Positions 1 through 11,870 are shown, counted from the stretch's first letter. The stretch is DNA of 64,000 nucleotides from Sarcophilus harrisii (GCF_902635505.1 NC_045431.1:97057988-97121987); one strand, 5' to 3'. Notes: generated by a model from the letters alone, not told the origin. Made by a program: numbers and translations.

Positions 1-2360
1 GATGTACTAGTCTTCTCTGAACATACCCTATGATATTTCCAGCTTCCTGGGTCGGAATTGTGAACCAAGAGTCAGAAATTTCCTCACAGTGAACCTTGTA
101 TCATAAGGAACTAATATATACATTTACATGTATCCAAAAAGTCTACATACATATGTAAGATATTCTAATTATATATATGTCATATATATGCATTTTAATA
201 TGTTCTAATCATATTTAAAGATTATAGGCTGATATGTTCAAAGAATCATAACTTTAGAGCTAGAATGGATCTTTGAATCCATTTAATTCAATTCCTTTAT
301 TTTTATCAATAAGGAGACTGAGCCTCAGGAAAATAAAATGGCTTGTCACTACAGCATATTCTCTGACTCTAACTCTACTGGTATTTCTGCTGAGGTTGAC
401 GATGAGTATGTCAGTCCATAAATATTATTGGATTCCTTATAAAAGACCGAGATCAAGGGACTAGCAAAATTTGAATATATTTCCATGCAGAAAAATAAGC
501 GAGAAAAAATAATCATGTAATTCACAACTTCTACACTTTTCTCAGGTAAGATTCAAATAGAAATAGACAATATAACATATAATATTTATGATAAGAAAAA
601 GCCTCAGGAAACTGCCCTGACTAAGGCAGCATATGTCCCAGGCACTACTGTAATGTCACATGTAGAGGAAAGTAGATTTTTGTTCTGCAAAAAACTCTCT
701 TTATGTTGCTCATAAGTGACAATTTATTCACTGGAATCTTTCTCAGTCACATTCTGACCCCACTGCCTGCAGAAGTTCATCATTTCCAGGATTTGATGAC
801 AGGTCTTCACTTTAAAGTGTCTACTCTTGATTTCGGTTATGATTCTCATTCCTTTGAGGTTAAACTCATTCCTTTTCCCTTTCTCTACCATGTCATTCTC
901 CATACTATGCTAAAATACAGGGTCATTGAGCTGACTTTCATTACTTTTCCTCATCTACCAAGAATCAGAAGTGTTAAAGAAAGATAAGACTAGAAGCAAA
1001 TAAGAGGAAATTGAACTTTTCAGTACTGAGAAGTGAGTAAAGGGACTTCTTGTTTAAAAGGGAAGAAAAAACTACTTCAAAAGACTTTCAGACATGATAA
1101 ATGCAAGGTGTAAGGGTCTCATTTTTGTTTTCTAGGCCTTTTCCCTCTATTTTTCCATATATAGAGGATCGGGAGAAAGAGTAGAAAAGATAATCAGAAA
1201 GTCAGTGTTTATTTGCAAAAAATTTAGACTGAAGAACTTATATGAAAATCTCATCATTTGCAGCACTGTCGCTTACATGTTGATCATTGTCATGAGTGAA
1301 TCTGTGACCATGGGTAGGTCATTTAACCACCTGGACCTCAGATGCCTATTCTGTACAGTAGGGGAAATAGACTAAATTGCCTCTGAGATCTTTTCATATC
1401 TAAGTCTTGGATTCTACAATTCTATGATTCTTTCATGTCTTGCCTTCTTGAATTCTAGCCTTTCTCTTTGGATCTCCCTTAAATTAACTTATATTAACAT
1501 AATGACTCATATTCCTACCCCATTCCTATCTCCAAGTATGATGCAGCCTTTAGATAAAAACCTGCTTCACTTGTTTAGAGAATTCACTCCACAACATAGG
1601 GCCCTAGTCCATAGGGATCTGTAACAGCCCATGTACCCCAATACATGTAAGATAATTAATGATTAACATAAAAGGAACACATTCAAGAAGCCCATTGTTA
1701 TTCAGAATAACTGAATTGGTCAGAAATGATTAATAGTACATATATTTTTGTTTATTTAACTGAAGAGTATCAATGAATTTTACTTTGTTAATAATTTATA
1801 TTTTCAATGAGCAGTATGGGAATATACGCATTATAGAAAACTGGTCTCAAAGTCAGGAAGAGGTTAGATTTAACTTCCACTTCTCAGCATTCCAGAAAAC
1901 TCTCATAATATAAATTGTAGAATAGTTTTCAATCTTAGCATCTATGGAGATAGTTTAATCCTCAGGAATTCCCTCTAACAATAAAGTCAGAAGTTAGAGC
2001 TTTTAATAGCTTAAAACTGCACTAAGACTTTGGGGACACCATATTTGCACATATATAATTAAGTATATGTGTACACAATACAAATATGAACACATTTTAC
2101 ATATATATATATACAGACAGACACATATATATGCACATGTACATATATTTACATATATGTATATTCCTTTACTTAATGGTATTGTACCTTGTAAAATATG
2201 CATAAATTTTTTTGAGATACAAAAGAAAATTCCCAGAATGATTAGTCAACCCTCTGAGTGAATTTATAGGAAATCATAGACAAAAGCGGTATAATAGGCT
2301 AACAGGACAAGAGTGAGTTGTTATCTAAACCAGTAGGAAAAGTTCCCATATCAGTTAAAG
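1..2360. other. Intergenic, SINE debris only
   Basis: AT-rich sequence without a recognisable gene. Short pieces resemble tRNA-derived SINEs: about 265-350 (a block like 'gagactgagcctcaggaaa'), 1285-1430 (tRNA-type 'gggtaggtcatttaacc' followed by a 'cctctgagatctttt' tail) and 1815-1960. The ORFs here are under 100 codons and show no protein family features. Around 2090-2165 there is an interrupted TA/CA-rich tract. Confidence 0.6.
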
Positions 2361-2585
2361 AGAAGTGTGTTACAGTGGTTAGAATGGAGCTGACAGATGA
2401 ACTTCAATCCTGTTAAAAAGACTTAATAAAAATATAATAATGGGCAAGTCATTTAACTTATTATGATTAATTCAATTAAAGATTATGGAACTTACCTCAA
2501 AGGGTTACTGTAAAGCTCAAATGAAATAATTCTGGTCAAGTGTTTTAGAAACATTAATGTGCTATATAAAAGTCAGTCAGTTATC
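2360..2585 (+). repeat. MIR/THER-type CORE-SINE remnant
   Basis: The sequence follows the usual CORE-SINE order: a phrase like 'gggcaagtcatttaactta' and then a 3' part ending 'gtgctatataaaagtcag'. That tail matches the common mammalian phrase 'aaagcgctatataaatgctag'. The copy is strongly diverged and therefore old. Family naming is by memory of consensus sequences only. Confidence 0.5.
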
Positions 2586-3039
2586 GTAATCTTAATACAG
2601 AGCTATTAAAGGAAGAGGAGAGTGAGACAGACAGACAGAGAGACAGAGACAGAAAGACATATGCTTGTATGTATATAAAACAAGTACCTACATTTATTTT
2701 GATTATACTATATTGTCAAAATTTTGCTTCTTATTATAACTGTTAGGAAAGAGTGTGTTGTCTGTCACTTTCCACAATTCTAGGAACTGTTTTGGGAAGG
2801 GGGGAGTAGGAGAGAGGATAACTAATTATCTGAAAATCATGCCTAACATGCTCCAGGACTTTAATGCATTTTTCTATTTTTTTAAATAAGCACCTCTCAA
2901 TTCAGAAAATAATTTTAAGAAGTATTCATTAAAAAATTGGGCACACTGTTCTATAATAAAATGTACACTCCAAAGGTATTATACTCTATTAAAAGTTAAA
3001 TATATATAATATGTATTATATAAGTTAATAAACTTATAT

Positions 3040-3320
3040 GAGATCATACAGAGAAATGGAGAGAATGAGAGAAGAAAAAGAAAAAAGAAAGATGTAGGGA
3101 AAGGAGAGAACAAAAAAGATAGATAGAGAGAAAGAATTTGAGTTAGGGAGACAGAAGAAGTAGCATAAGAGTGAGAGTGGAATAAAGGATGTATGGGAAA
3201 GAGAGGAAAGAGTCTGTGTCATAAATAGACAGAGACAAAAAAAGAGACAGAGAAAAGGAGAGCCTGAAAAAGAAAATCAAGGAGAAAAAAAGGGAGTGAA
3301 AAATGATAGGAGACACACAT
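3040..3320. repeat. Purine-rich (GA) low-complexity tract
   Basis: About 280 bases almost wholly A and G on the plus strand with irregular gaga/gaaa units. It produces a serine/leucine-rich antisense ORF at 3034-3222 that is a composition artefact. It lies just upstream of an L1 tail. Confidence 0.75.
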
Positions 3321-3447
3321 ATTCCTATTATTCTCAGTAAAATTAAATAATACTAGACTTTTATGAAAGAAATGAAATTGTGTTGAGGAAAGGTGACATA
3401 CTTTTTAAGCTTTTTACATACATAAACATTACATTTACATACATAAA

Positions 3448-3965
3448 CATGTACAAAAATGTTATTAACAGCTCTTTTTGTGGTAGCAAAGAATTGGAAA
3501 ATGAGCAGATGCCTATTAATTGGGGAATGGCTGAACAAGTTGTGGTATATGAAGGTGATGAAATAATATTGTTCTATAAAAATTGATGAAGAAGCTTATT
3601 TTAGAAAAGCTTGGAAAGATTTACATGAATTGAGGTTGAATGAAACAAGCAAAACTAGGAATACATTTTACACAGTAACAGCAATATGGTGCAGTGATTA
3701 ACTATGAAAAACTTGGTTCTTCTCAGTGGTTCAGTGATCCAAGGCAATCCCAATAAATCTTGGATAGAAAATGCCATCTGCATCCAGAAAAAGAACTATG
3801 GAGAGTGAATGAAAATTAACACATGCTATGCTCACTTCTTTCTTCTGTTTTTTTTTTTTTCTCTCCCATGGTTTTTCCCTCTTCTTCTGATTTTTCTCTT
3901 CCAAAATGATTCATAAAGCAATATGTATTAAAAAAAAATAAGTAAATAAAATAAAATTAGAAAAG
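3448..3965 (+). mobile_element. Old L1 3' end (ORF2 end plus 3' UTR)
   Basis: Starts inside the ORF2 C-terminus. The phrase 'agcaaagaattggaaaatga' and then 'ggggaatggctgaacaagtt' correspond to the L1 segment encoding KNWK...GEWLNKLWY, here diverged. It continues through a 3' UTR with 'catctgcatccagaaaaag', a T-rich stretch, 'ctcccatggttttt' and a terminal A-rich tail at 3928-3965. The 3' UTR type matches the copies at 32.05-32.9 kb and 47.0-47.2 kb, an older subfamily than the one at 30.6 and 57.7 kb. The copy is 5'-truncated and cannot move. Confidence 0.85.
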
Positions 3966-4086
3966 AAAAATACTTGTACCTCAAAAAACTAAAGATTCTT
4001 TTCCACATTTCAATTCCCAAGAATAATCAATATAAAAATATCTCTCTAAATTTTTTACTCATGATTCCATGACATAAATACTAAAA

Positions 4087-4100
4087 TTGGTACTCATTTT
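4087..4100. repeat. Target-site duplication, left
   Basis: TTGGTACTCATTTT, repeated identically at 4681-4694 on the other side of the L1 at 4101-4680. Confidence 0.9.
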
Positions 4101-4680
4101 TTTTAATTTAATAGCCTTTTATTTACAGGATATAAACATGGGTAACTTTACAGCATTAACAATTGCCAAACCTCTTGTTCCAATTTTTCACCTCTTACCC
4201 CCCCCACCCCCTCCCCTAGATGGCAGGATGACCAGTAGATGTTAAATATATTAAAATATAAATTAGATACACAATAAGTATACCCGACCAAAACGTTATT
4301 TTGTTGTAGAAAAAGAATCAGACTCTGAAATATTGTACAATTAGCTTGTGAAGGAAATCAAAGATGCAGGTGTGCATAAATATAGGGATTGGGAATTCAA
4401 TGTAATGGTTTTTAGTCATCTCCCAGAGTTCTTTTTCTGGGCATAGCTAGTTCAGTTCATTACTGCTCCATTAGAAATGATTTGGTTGATCTCGTTGCTG
4501 AGGATGGCCTGATCCATCAGAACTGGTCATCATCTAGTATTGTTGTTGAAGTATTTAATGATCTCCTGGTCCTGCTCATTTCACTCAGCATCAGTTCATG
4601 TAAGTCTCTCCAGGCCTTTCTGAAATTATCCTGTTGGTCATTTCTTACAGAACAGTAATATTCCATAATTTTCATATAAT
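4101..4680 (-). mobile_element. 5'-truncated L1 3' end with target duplications
   Basis: Antisense L1 with its T-rich (poly-A) end on the left at 4101. It runs through a 3' UTR containing C-rich 'accccccccacccc', then 'tcagaactggtcatcat', into the reverse complement of the ORF2 end ('tcatttcactcagcatcagt', 'tgttggtcatttcttacaga') and stops at 'ttccataattttcat'. The 14-bp duplication TTGGTACTCATTTT lies exactly at both ends, which fixes the insertion borders. This is a clean target-primed insertion of about 580 bp. Its 3' UTR differs from the other L1 tails in the window, so it is a third subfamily. Confidence 0.9.
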
Positions 4681-4694
4681 TTGGTACTCATTTT
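4681..4694. repeat. Target-site duplication, right
   Basis: TTGGTACTCATTTT, identical to 4087-4100. An intact pair suggests the insertion is not very old. Confidence 0.9.
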
Positions 4695-4894
4695 AATTAA
4701 AGAAACTGAAACTGAGAAATATTAAATTACTTTGATCAAGGTTTCAAAGTTAATTCGTCAAAAACAGATTTGAACCTATGACTACAAGTCCAACATTTTC
4801 TTCATTATGTTTTTCTACTTATGTTTTAAAAGGAAAAACTATATTTACAGGGATGGTTTTTTTTCTGGGGGGGGAATATATGTATATGTGGGAG

Positions 4895-5070
4895 GGGTGT
4901 ATTTGGTGTTTGAGAACCTAAATTCAAATCCTTACTCTGAAATTAAATATTTATTATTTTGGATAAGTCACTTCAACTCTGTGTCTCTGTTTTCTCATCT
5001 ATTAATTTAAGGATTTGGACTGAACAAAATTGATGATTCTTTCCAGCTATAATTTTATTATATTCAGATC
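4895..5070 (+). repeat. tRNA-derived CORE-SINE remnant
   Basis: Contains the degraded series 'aaattcaaatcc', 'ggataagtcacttcaactct', 'gttttctcatct' and 'ggatttggactgaac'. This is the order seen in marsupial MIR-like SINEs: 'gttcaaatcc', 'caagtcacttaacctct', 'tttcctcatctgtaaaatg', 'gggttggactagatg'. Confidence 0.6.
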
Positions 5071-5326
5071 TTTTATAAATAACTGCATTTATGGGTTTGT
5101 AATTCCAAGGAAAACAATTCTTTAATTGCATTTCTGAAAATTTTTTGGAGAGAAAAGTTCACGAAATGTCATACAAACAAAATGAAGTTTAATTTAATTT
5201 GAATTGAATTGAATTGAAATTGAAATTCAATTTCAAAAGGGTAGAGAAAATATCAAAAGCTACCCAACATAGACTGTTGTCATCATATATCAATCAAGCT
5301 TAGTATTTGAAACTTACTCCTTTGCT

Positions 5327-5328
<2 letters not shown>

Positions 5329-5372
<44 letters not shown>
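5329..5372. repeat. (TA)n microsatellite
   Basis: An uninterrupted run of about 22 TA units. Likely polymorphic between individuals. Confidence 0.95.
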
Positions 5373-5375
<3 letters not shown>

Positions 5376-6184
5376 ATGTAAAGAATTAGGAGAACTAAAA
5401 AACTATAAATGTGGCATAGTATCATCATTACAATATTCTTTCTTTAAGCAAAACATTTGATAACTAGAATGTCAGTGTAATGTCTGACGATTTCTAGTCA
5501 ATGTAGCCTTCGCCAAAAATGTCAAAAATATCACTGCACAATTCCAGGGAGCCGGATTAAAATATAATCCAGAAATAGTAAAATAATAACAATAACAAAG
5601 ATAATGTGGATTTGTGGTTTTCTTTACATGGCATGGTAGGGATCTATTTCCATTTGAGTTTGACATGAATAGACATTCCCAGGAAAAACAGAGTTAGGAA
5701 GATTTGAATTGCAATATCACTTATTGCTAAATTTGTGACTCCAGTCAGCTCCCTTAACCTCTCAGTGCCTCAAGCAACTCTTAAGTATAAAACTTGTGGA
5801 ACAGTTTCATATCTGTTTGGAGAGTTATTTATAGCAATGAAATCATAGATCTAATATAAAAATAAACTAAATAACTCTGGACTTCTCTCTATTAATACAT
5901 TTAATTACTGATATATTCTATGCTTAAGACAAAAACCAAAATGTTTTCTTTTTTCTATCTCTCTTCTTTTTTTTTTTTTAACCAGAGGAATAAGTTTTTG
6001 ATCTTAGCTAAAGGAAAAAAATCTTTGTTGAAAGACATTGGGATACCTGGAGAGAAGCTTCAATGTTACTCATATTCTGTATATAATAAAAAGACAGAAT
6101 CAAAGGAGAGAAATTCTTCAAACTTATGCAGTTTTCTAAAGCACACACTTCCCTAGTATTCAAGAATGTACACAAAAAAGAGAG
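5373..6184. other. Intergenic with one SINE remnant
   Basis: A degraded SINE lies at about 5680-5870 ('ttgtgactccagtcagctcc', 'cctctcagtgcctca'). The rest is AT-rich sequence with no feature I recognise. Confidence 0.5.
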
Positions 6185-6702
6185 TGTTGGGGGGAAATAG
6201 TCAACTAAGAAAGGAGTGTTATGCCAGTTCTTGTTTATTGTCCTAACTCAGTTTCCCTAAATTGTCCTGCCTGGGTTTCCCTAATTATTCTGCCTCAGTT
6301 TATAATTGTTCTGCTCAACCATCCCTCCTTCCTAATCATGATGATCCAGATAAGAAGAAAGATCTTAGACATCATCAGAATGTTGCCTCTCCCCATTCTG
6401 TAATTCCAATTATCAGATGTCCCCATACCTCCCCTCACCCTGTCAGAATTGGATTGTTAGTCCCATGTTCCCCCTCTCAGCACCCTGATTCCGCCCCTGC
6501 CTCGATCTACATCCTGTGTCTGAGCCACGCATATAAATGTCATTGAAAACTCATACTGTTTGCTAGATTTTTGGAGAGGATTGTCTCATTCAGCCCTGGG
6601 ACCAAATCATGGATCCATTTGGTCCCAGTAAATCTGTCCCTTTCAAATAAATTATTAAAACTCTCTAATCTCTATTTTGCCTCAGTTTCTTCAGCAATTA
6701 CA
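6185..6702 (+). mobile_element. Solo-LTR-like endogenous retrovirus remnant
   Basis: A ~518-bp block starting TGTTGG and ending ATTACA, so TG...CA bounded. It is C-rich in its first part, unlike its neighbours. It has a TATA-like 'catataaatg' near 6530 and a polyadenylation-like 'aaataaattattaaa' near 6645, then a short U5-like end. This order (U3, TATA, AATAAA, U5) is that of a retroviral LTR. I see no primer-binding site after it and no convincing target duplication, so I read it as an old solo LTR, class unassigned. Confidence 0.6.
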
Positions 6703-6787
6703 TGAGGAGTTGAAACCACAAGTCACAATGATAAACCCAGAAATATTGAAAAGGGTCATGTGAATTACATCCAAGTTGTCCTCTCAA

Positions 6788-6812
6788 AAAATAAATAAAT
6801 AAATAAATAAAA
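6788..6812. repeat. (AAAT)n microsatellite
   Basis: About six AAAT units, possibly the remains of a retroelement A-tail. Confidence 0.85.
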
Positions 6813-7380
6813 CTTTTGTAGGTCCAGCACAAGAATGTGGATTAGGATAAAGAGTCACTTCATCTAAATCAAAACAGGCTAAACCAAATACTGCCAGTTG
6901 CTTAATGATTCAGCTTTAAAATTTAAATGTCACATGCTTAGAGTAACAGTCTGGGTGTGCTTATGGGCAGAGTCACATACCCACTAAAATAGGATTCTGT
7001 ACTATGATCAACTACTTTACTGATGATTAAACTACAAGAAAAAAATAGAACTACAATAAGGATCCAATGATTAGTTTGCAATTTGTCTCACCTAAAAATT
7101 ATAACTTCAGAAAAGTTAAACTTCAGAATGAGTTAATAATTAAGAATAAAAATAGAAGCTTCAGTCCAGCTTTGCAAATCAGTATGTCTATTTTCCTTGG
7201 TTGCCTTGGTTCCTTTATTCCAGGTCCTGTTTTTGATTTATGTTTGTTAATCAGATTTGAAAAAGGCAAGTCAGAAAAGTGGTTACAAATTCAGGTTTAG
7301 TTTTAGGAACACTTGGGCTCACATTCTAACTTTGGCAAGATCAGGGATGAATTAGCTTCTCAGTGCTTCCATTGAATATG
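6813..7380. other. Intergenic
   Basis: No gene recognised. A SINE-like scrap is visible near 7290-7375 ('gcttctcagtgcttcc'). Confidence 0.45.
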
Positions 7381-8640
7381 CTTTTTTTTTTTTTTTTCTA
7401 TTTAATAGTATAGTTAGTTTTGCTAGCTCTGATATCTCTGGCCACAGATCTAGTTTTTTAGATTGTTGAGATATATTATTCCAGATCCTGTGGTCTTTTA
7501 TTGTAGCTGCTGACAAATCCTGTACAATTGAATTGTTTTTGTTTGGTTTTTGTAAAATGTTCTCTTTGATCTGGGGATTTTGAAATTTGGCAATAATATG
7601 CCTATGTGTTTTTCTCTTTGAGGTGGTTATTGGCAGATTTTTCTATTTCTATTTTTCCCTCATGTTCTATCATTCCTGGACAGTTTTCTTTAATTATTTC
7701 TTGCATTATTGTGCCAAGGTTCTCTTTTTTTAAGTGACAGTTTTCAAGTAGTCCAATTGTTCTTAAATGTTGTCTTTTTGATATGTTCTCTAGATCTATT
7801 ATTTTTCTTATAAGATATTTCACATTCTGTTCTATTTTTCATTCTGTATATTTTGTTTTATTTCTTGGTTTAATAGTTTCACTGACTTCTTATCCTATTC
7901 TAATTTTTGAAGAAGTATTTTCTTTAAGCCTCTGGATCTTCTTTTCTAATTCATTAACATTTTTTTCAGAATCATCTTATTTTTCTTGGATGCTTTTTGT
8001 TTGTTTTTGATTTTTGATTTTGTTTTTTTTCCTCAATCTCTCATTTGAGTTTTGAAGTATTTTTAATTTCTTCTTTAAATTGGGGGAGGGGGACAAGTTG
8101 CCATTTAATGTTATTTTTTGAGGTAGGTGCTTTTATTTTTACATTATTCTCTTCTGAACCCATGTCTTCTTCCTTATTCCCATATTAAGTTGCTATGGTT
8201 GGATTATTTCTTCTTTGCTTGTTCTTTTTTTTTTTCTTAATAACTATTAGCATAAGCACCTCTTATTGGAGGGAGGGGAACAAGGGACAGGGAGAGAATA
8301 ATGCTTCTAGCTTCACTTTAGTTCTCTGCTCTGACCTGGAATTAGCAAACCAAGAGCTCTACCCTCCTACGAGTGCCCTCAACCAGCAACATCCCTGCCC
8401 TGCTGTTTCTGCACTCACTAGGTGTGCTAATTCCTTCTCACCCAGGACAGCATCTCAGCAACACAACTGGGTCTGGTGTTCTTAATGAGCCCAGGGTACC
8501 TCAGTCTTCCTGAACTCAGACCCCAACTCCACACACTGTCCAGGAGGGGAAAGTTCCTGTGAGTTGGTCTGAGGCTCTCTCTTAACCTTGCTAACCCCAG
8601 AACAGGGCCTATTTGTGCAGAGCTAGTCTGTATGTGTTTA
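7381..8640 (-). mobile_element. L1 5' UTR plus ORF1 N-terminal part, antisense
   Basis: On the minus strand, 8640 down to about 8270 is a GC-richer L1 5' UTR ('agaacaccagacccagttgt', 'ggcactcgtaggagggt'). It is followed by a lysine- and leucine-rich coiled-coil region and then ORF1-like coding sequence. The open piece at 7602-7823 reads LENISKRQHLRTIGLLEN..., the ORF1p coiled-coil to RRM junction, and continues with a segment matching the RRM phrase EGKIEIE...HR. ORF1p is the RNA-binding trimeric chaperone of L1. The element stops inside ORF1, so ORF2 and the tail are missing. The 5' UTR matches the plus-strand fragment at 15.4-16.2 kb. Confidence 0.85.
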
Positions 8641-9236
8641 TACTTCAAACCTGTTGAACTGAGTCTTGGGATCTTTGTGTCTTCTCAATTTGTCTCAAGC
8701 GAACCCCTGTTCTGCCCCAAGTCTTAATTTGTTTTTTACTGGCCTATGTTCATTTTGAGATGCAAATTTGTTTTATTTATGGGCAAAAGCTTGGAATTTT
8801 TTGACTTGTTCCAAGGAAGGATGTGCAGGTAGAATTTGGGAAAATAAATCAAATATTATACCCTGGAACATTTCTGAAAGGAAAGAGAACTAAGATGAGG
8901 AGAGTAGAGACAATAAGGAAATTGACTAACAGGGGAATTAAATGACCTCCCTAAAGTAATCTCCCCTTAGTTTTCCATACTTTAGACAAAAATCCTTATA
9001 TCCTTCACCAATTCCTCAAAGCATGAGTTGTATATTCCTTGTAATTCTGTTTGTTTTCCTCTGGACTACTTAACTTTACCTTAAAAGGTAAGCCTAAGAA
9101 ATAAATAAAACATTATTCATATATTGCTTCAAAATTACACAATAGGTGAAAGTTGTTGTGTATTGACATACTTGAAGTTACAAATCTAAGTAAACTCATT
9201 GCTTCTACTAACCTTAATATTATAATCCACAATTTC
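8641..9236. other. Intergenic
   Basis: The first ~120 bases may still be L1 5' UTR. The rest shows nothing recognisable. Confidence 0.4.
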
Positions 9237-9478
9237 TGTTTTGTTGCTATTGTCATTTCAGTCTTTTCTGACTCTTTGTAACCCTATTTGGAGTTTTCGT
9301 GGCAAAAATACTAGAGGAGTGGTTTGTCATTTTCTTTTACAATTCATTTTTCAGTTGAGGAACCAAGGCAAGTATTTGAATCCCAGGGTTGAACAGGTAT
9401 TAAGCATTTAGGGTCAGATTTGAAGTCAGGTCTTCCTGACTCCAGGTCCAGCATTTTATTTTCTGTGCCACCTAGCAA
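9237..9478 (-). repeat. Marsupial tRNA-derived SINE (Mar-1-like)
   Basis: The reverse complement gives the full order of the family: 'ggtggcacag' head, 'ggtcaggaagacctgacttc' type middle, and a 3' part like 'ccatttgggg', ending with a gaaatgac-type tail. The same family occurs at 10.64, 43.70 and 44.26 kb. Divergence is moderate. Confidence 0.75.
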
Positions 9479-9814
9479 TTTGTGTTTGGGAAGAGCCAAA
9501 AAGTAAAGAGAGTATATATTACATAAAATTAGTAAATTTCACATATGCTTTAAATGAGTCTCTAACAAAGTCATTAAAAATAAAAGAATCTATTGGGTGG
9601 CAGAATAATGTAATTTTAGTTAGAAATAATCATTTAATCCTAAAATTTTAGATTAAATGAACTAAACCATAGTGATCATTAAGTCCAATACTCTCATTTT
9701 GTAAAAGGAATCAGAGATTGATACGGTTTTAATGGATAATTCAAGGAGGCTCTCAATACAGCCAAGATGAAAAGCCAGGTTTCCTGATTCTAAACCCTGA
9801 GATTGTATTTAGTG

Positions 9815-10012
9815 TAATGGAAATAATAATAACAATGAGAAATTTATGTGTACCAGTTGTTATGCTAAGCACTCTGCGATGATTATTTCATTCCATCTTC
9901 ACAACAATCCTGGGAAGTAAGTGCTATTATTATCCCCATTTTACAAATGAGGAAACTGAAGCACGAAGACATTGTGATGTGCTCAAGATCACACAGCTAA
10001 TAAATGAACTTA
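9815..10012 (+). repeat. MIR CORE-SINE
   Basis: Shows the classic MIR core: 'gctaagcactctgcgatgat', then 'ccccattttacaaatgagga', 'aactgaagcacgaagac' and 'gatcacacagctaataaatg'. MIR is an ancient mammalian SINE family, so the copy predates marsupial radiation. Confidence 0.85.
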
Positions 10013-10200
10013 AGTCTAGGTGGTGAAGTGGATAGAGTACCAAGTCTGGAGCAGGAAGAGACAAGTCATTTCACTGTCTTAGTTTCATCATGAGCTAGAG
10101 AAGGAAATGGCCACTATTTTTGCCAAGAACCCCAAATAGGTCATAAAGAGTCACACATGACTGAAACTGGCTCAAATATAACAATAACAATAGCAACAAC
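10013..10200 (+). repeat. Mar-1-like SINE, internally shortened
   Basis: Head 'aggtggtgaagtggatagag' and tail 'gagaaggaaatggccact... gccaagaaccccaaatagg... acatgactgaaac', ending in an (AAC)-type tail. Most of the middle tRNA-unrelated part is missing. It lies directly behind the MIR copy. Confidence 0.8.
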
Positions 10201-10429
10201 TCTTTCCTGCCTCAGGAGGAATATTCCCTATATCTTCTAGCCAGAGGGTGGGATTTAGAGTTAGAAGAATCATATTCTATTTTTACTACTTGCTACCTAT
10301 GGTACTTTAAGTTCCTTATCTCAGCAAATCTTCTTTTTCTCCTCTATGAAAGGAAACACTCCTGGATAAGAAAAGGAGGGTTTTGTTTAACTCTTTTGTG
10401 TATCATGGACAATTATAAAAGCTTGCATT

Positions 10430-10615
10430 TATATAGCTCACTAGGAACCCCAGTAGATAGAGCACTGGAATCAGAAAGATCTGAATTCAAATGCTGTCTA
10501 GAATATTCACTAGTTTATAACCCTGGACAAGTCACTTTTTCTGTTGTTCTCAGTTTCTTCATTTGTAACATGGGCACAAAAATAGCATCTATTTCAAAAG
10601 CAGGTGGCCAAATTA
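10430..10615 (+). repeat. SINE fragment, Mar-1-related
   Basis: Contains 'gtagatagagcactggaatc', 'gatctgaattcaaatgctg' and 'cctggacaagtcactttttc', then 'tttcttcatttgtaacatgg'. Head and middle of the family are present and the 3' end is replaced by other sequence. Confidence 0.75.
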
Positions 10616-10639
10616 ATTAATATATGTATTTGTTGGTGG

Positions 10640-10905
10640 TGGTTGAGGCAGCTAAATGGCATAGTGAATAGAACACTAGACTTAAAGTCAGAAAAACTCA
10701 TCTTCGAAAGTTCAAATACAGCCTCAGATATTTACTGACTGTGTGACTCCAGCCAAGCCTTTTAACCCTCTTTGCCTCTTTTCTTCATTTGTAAAATGAA
10801 CTGGAGAAGGAAATAGCATACCACTCCAGTATCTCTGCCAAGAAAACCCCATTTGGGATTGAGAGGAGTTGGATATGACTGAAAAATGACTGAATAATAA
10901 CAGTG
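10640..10905 (+). repeat. Mar-1-like SINE, near full length
   Basis: Begins 'gaggcagctaaatggcatag' and runs through 'agcctcagatatttactgac', 'ccagccaagccttttaaccc', 'aatgaactggagaaggaaat', 'ccactccagtatctctgcca' and 'ctgaaaaatgactgaataat'. This is the most complete copy of the family in the window, with a tRNA-type Pol III promoter region at the head. Confidence 0.85.
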
Positions 10906-11469
10906 CTACAAAAATGCAGCTATTACCATGGAGAACAAAAACATCATTACAAAAATGCCAGATGTTGTTACCATGGACCTCTTTGGCAGTCTATTTACCC
11001 CTTCCTGGAATAATGTTTTTAGATGCATAAAACAAAATATATAGGATGGTAAAGAAAAGTAATAATATTAAGATACAACTATGATTAAAAGTTCAGGGAC
11101 CTAAGGTTCAGAATGTCTGCACTAGATAATCTTAAGGTGCTTTCCTTCTTTAAATATGGTAAAATAAAAAATAAACAGCAAAGTGCAGTGAAATCTCTCT
11201 ACCTCATAATTTTTGTCACAATAAACAAAATCATTCCAATATTTTAATCTCTTGATCTTCTTGATTTTCATTTATTAGTCTTCTATCTTTTCCTATGTCT
11301 AATGCAAGTATTGTCATTACTTTGTTTAAAAAAAAAAAGGCAACAAACAAAACCCCAAAATCCCTAAATCTGGTTCCTTTTTGCCTTGCCAAATCAAAGT
11401 CAGTTTCATTTGCCTGACATTCAGTTGAAATCACTTCATGATCTGGTGTTATCCTCTTTTCAACCTTAT
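10906..11469. other. Intergenic
   Basis: No recognisable gene or repeat. The ORF at 11231-11479 (minus) has no family features. Confidence 0.45.
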
Positions 11470-11870
11470 CTTGTATCATTCTTTTTTATATATTCCATGC
11501 TCCCGCCAAACTAAATTGCTTTCAGCATATTCTCTTTTGTTCATATCTTTTTCATGCCTGAAATGTCCGTTGAATGTGCATCCTCCTTTGAAGTCTGACT
11601 TAAACATGCTTCCATCCATGGTCTTCTCTGATTTCCAATGTCAATGAGAACATTGCCAATCTCACCTAAGGTCAAACTTTGTTTTGCAATTCTAATGTTT
11701 GTATTCTGCTTTTTTCTAATGCAGTTATCTTCAATTCTGCTACTAGATTATAAAATTCAAAGAAGTAGGAACTGGGTTTTGCCTAAACTGGTAATCTTCT
11801 CTAGTTATAGCAAAAAGCTTTGTACAAAGTGAATGTGTGTTTAGTAAATTAATATGGAGGATTCACTAAA
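11470..11870 (+). repeat. L2 LINE 3' end
   Basis: Matches the order of the L2 3' region: 'tcatgcctgaaatgtccg', 'ggtcttctctgatttcca', 'agattataaaattcaaag', 'aagtaggaactgggttttgc' and 'gtgtgtttagtaaatta'. This corresponds to L2 'cctggaatgcc... agactgtaagctccttga... aggaaccgtgtt... taataaatg'. It is strongly diverged, an ancient mammalian LINE. Confidence 0.75.

Noticed and set aside
2003-2261. Tyr/Cys/Ile-rich overlapping open frames
   Set aside because: They translate a TA/CA-rich low-complexity tract.
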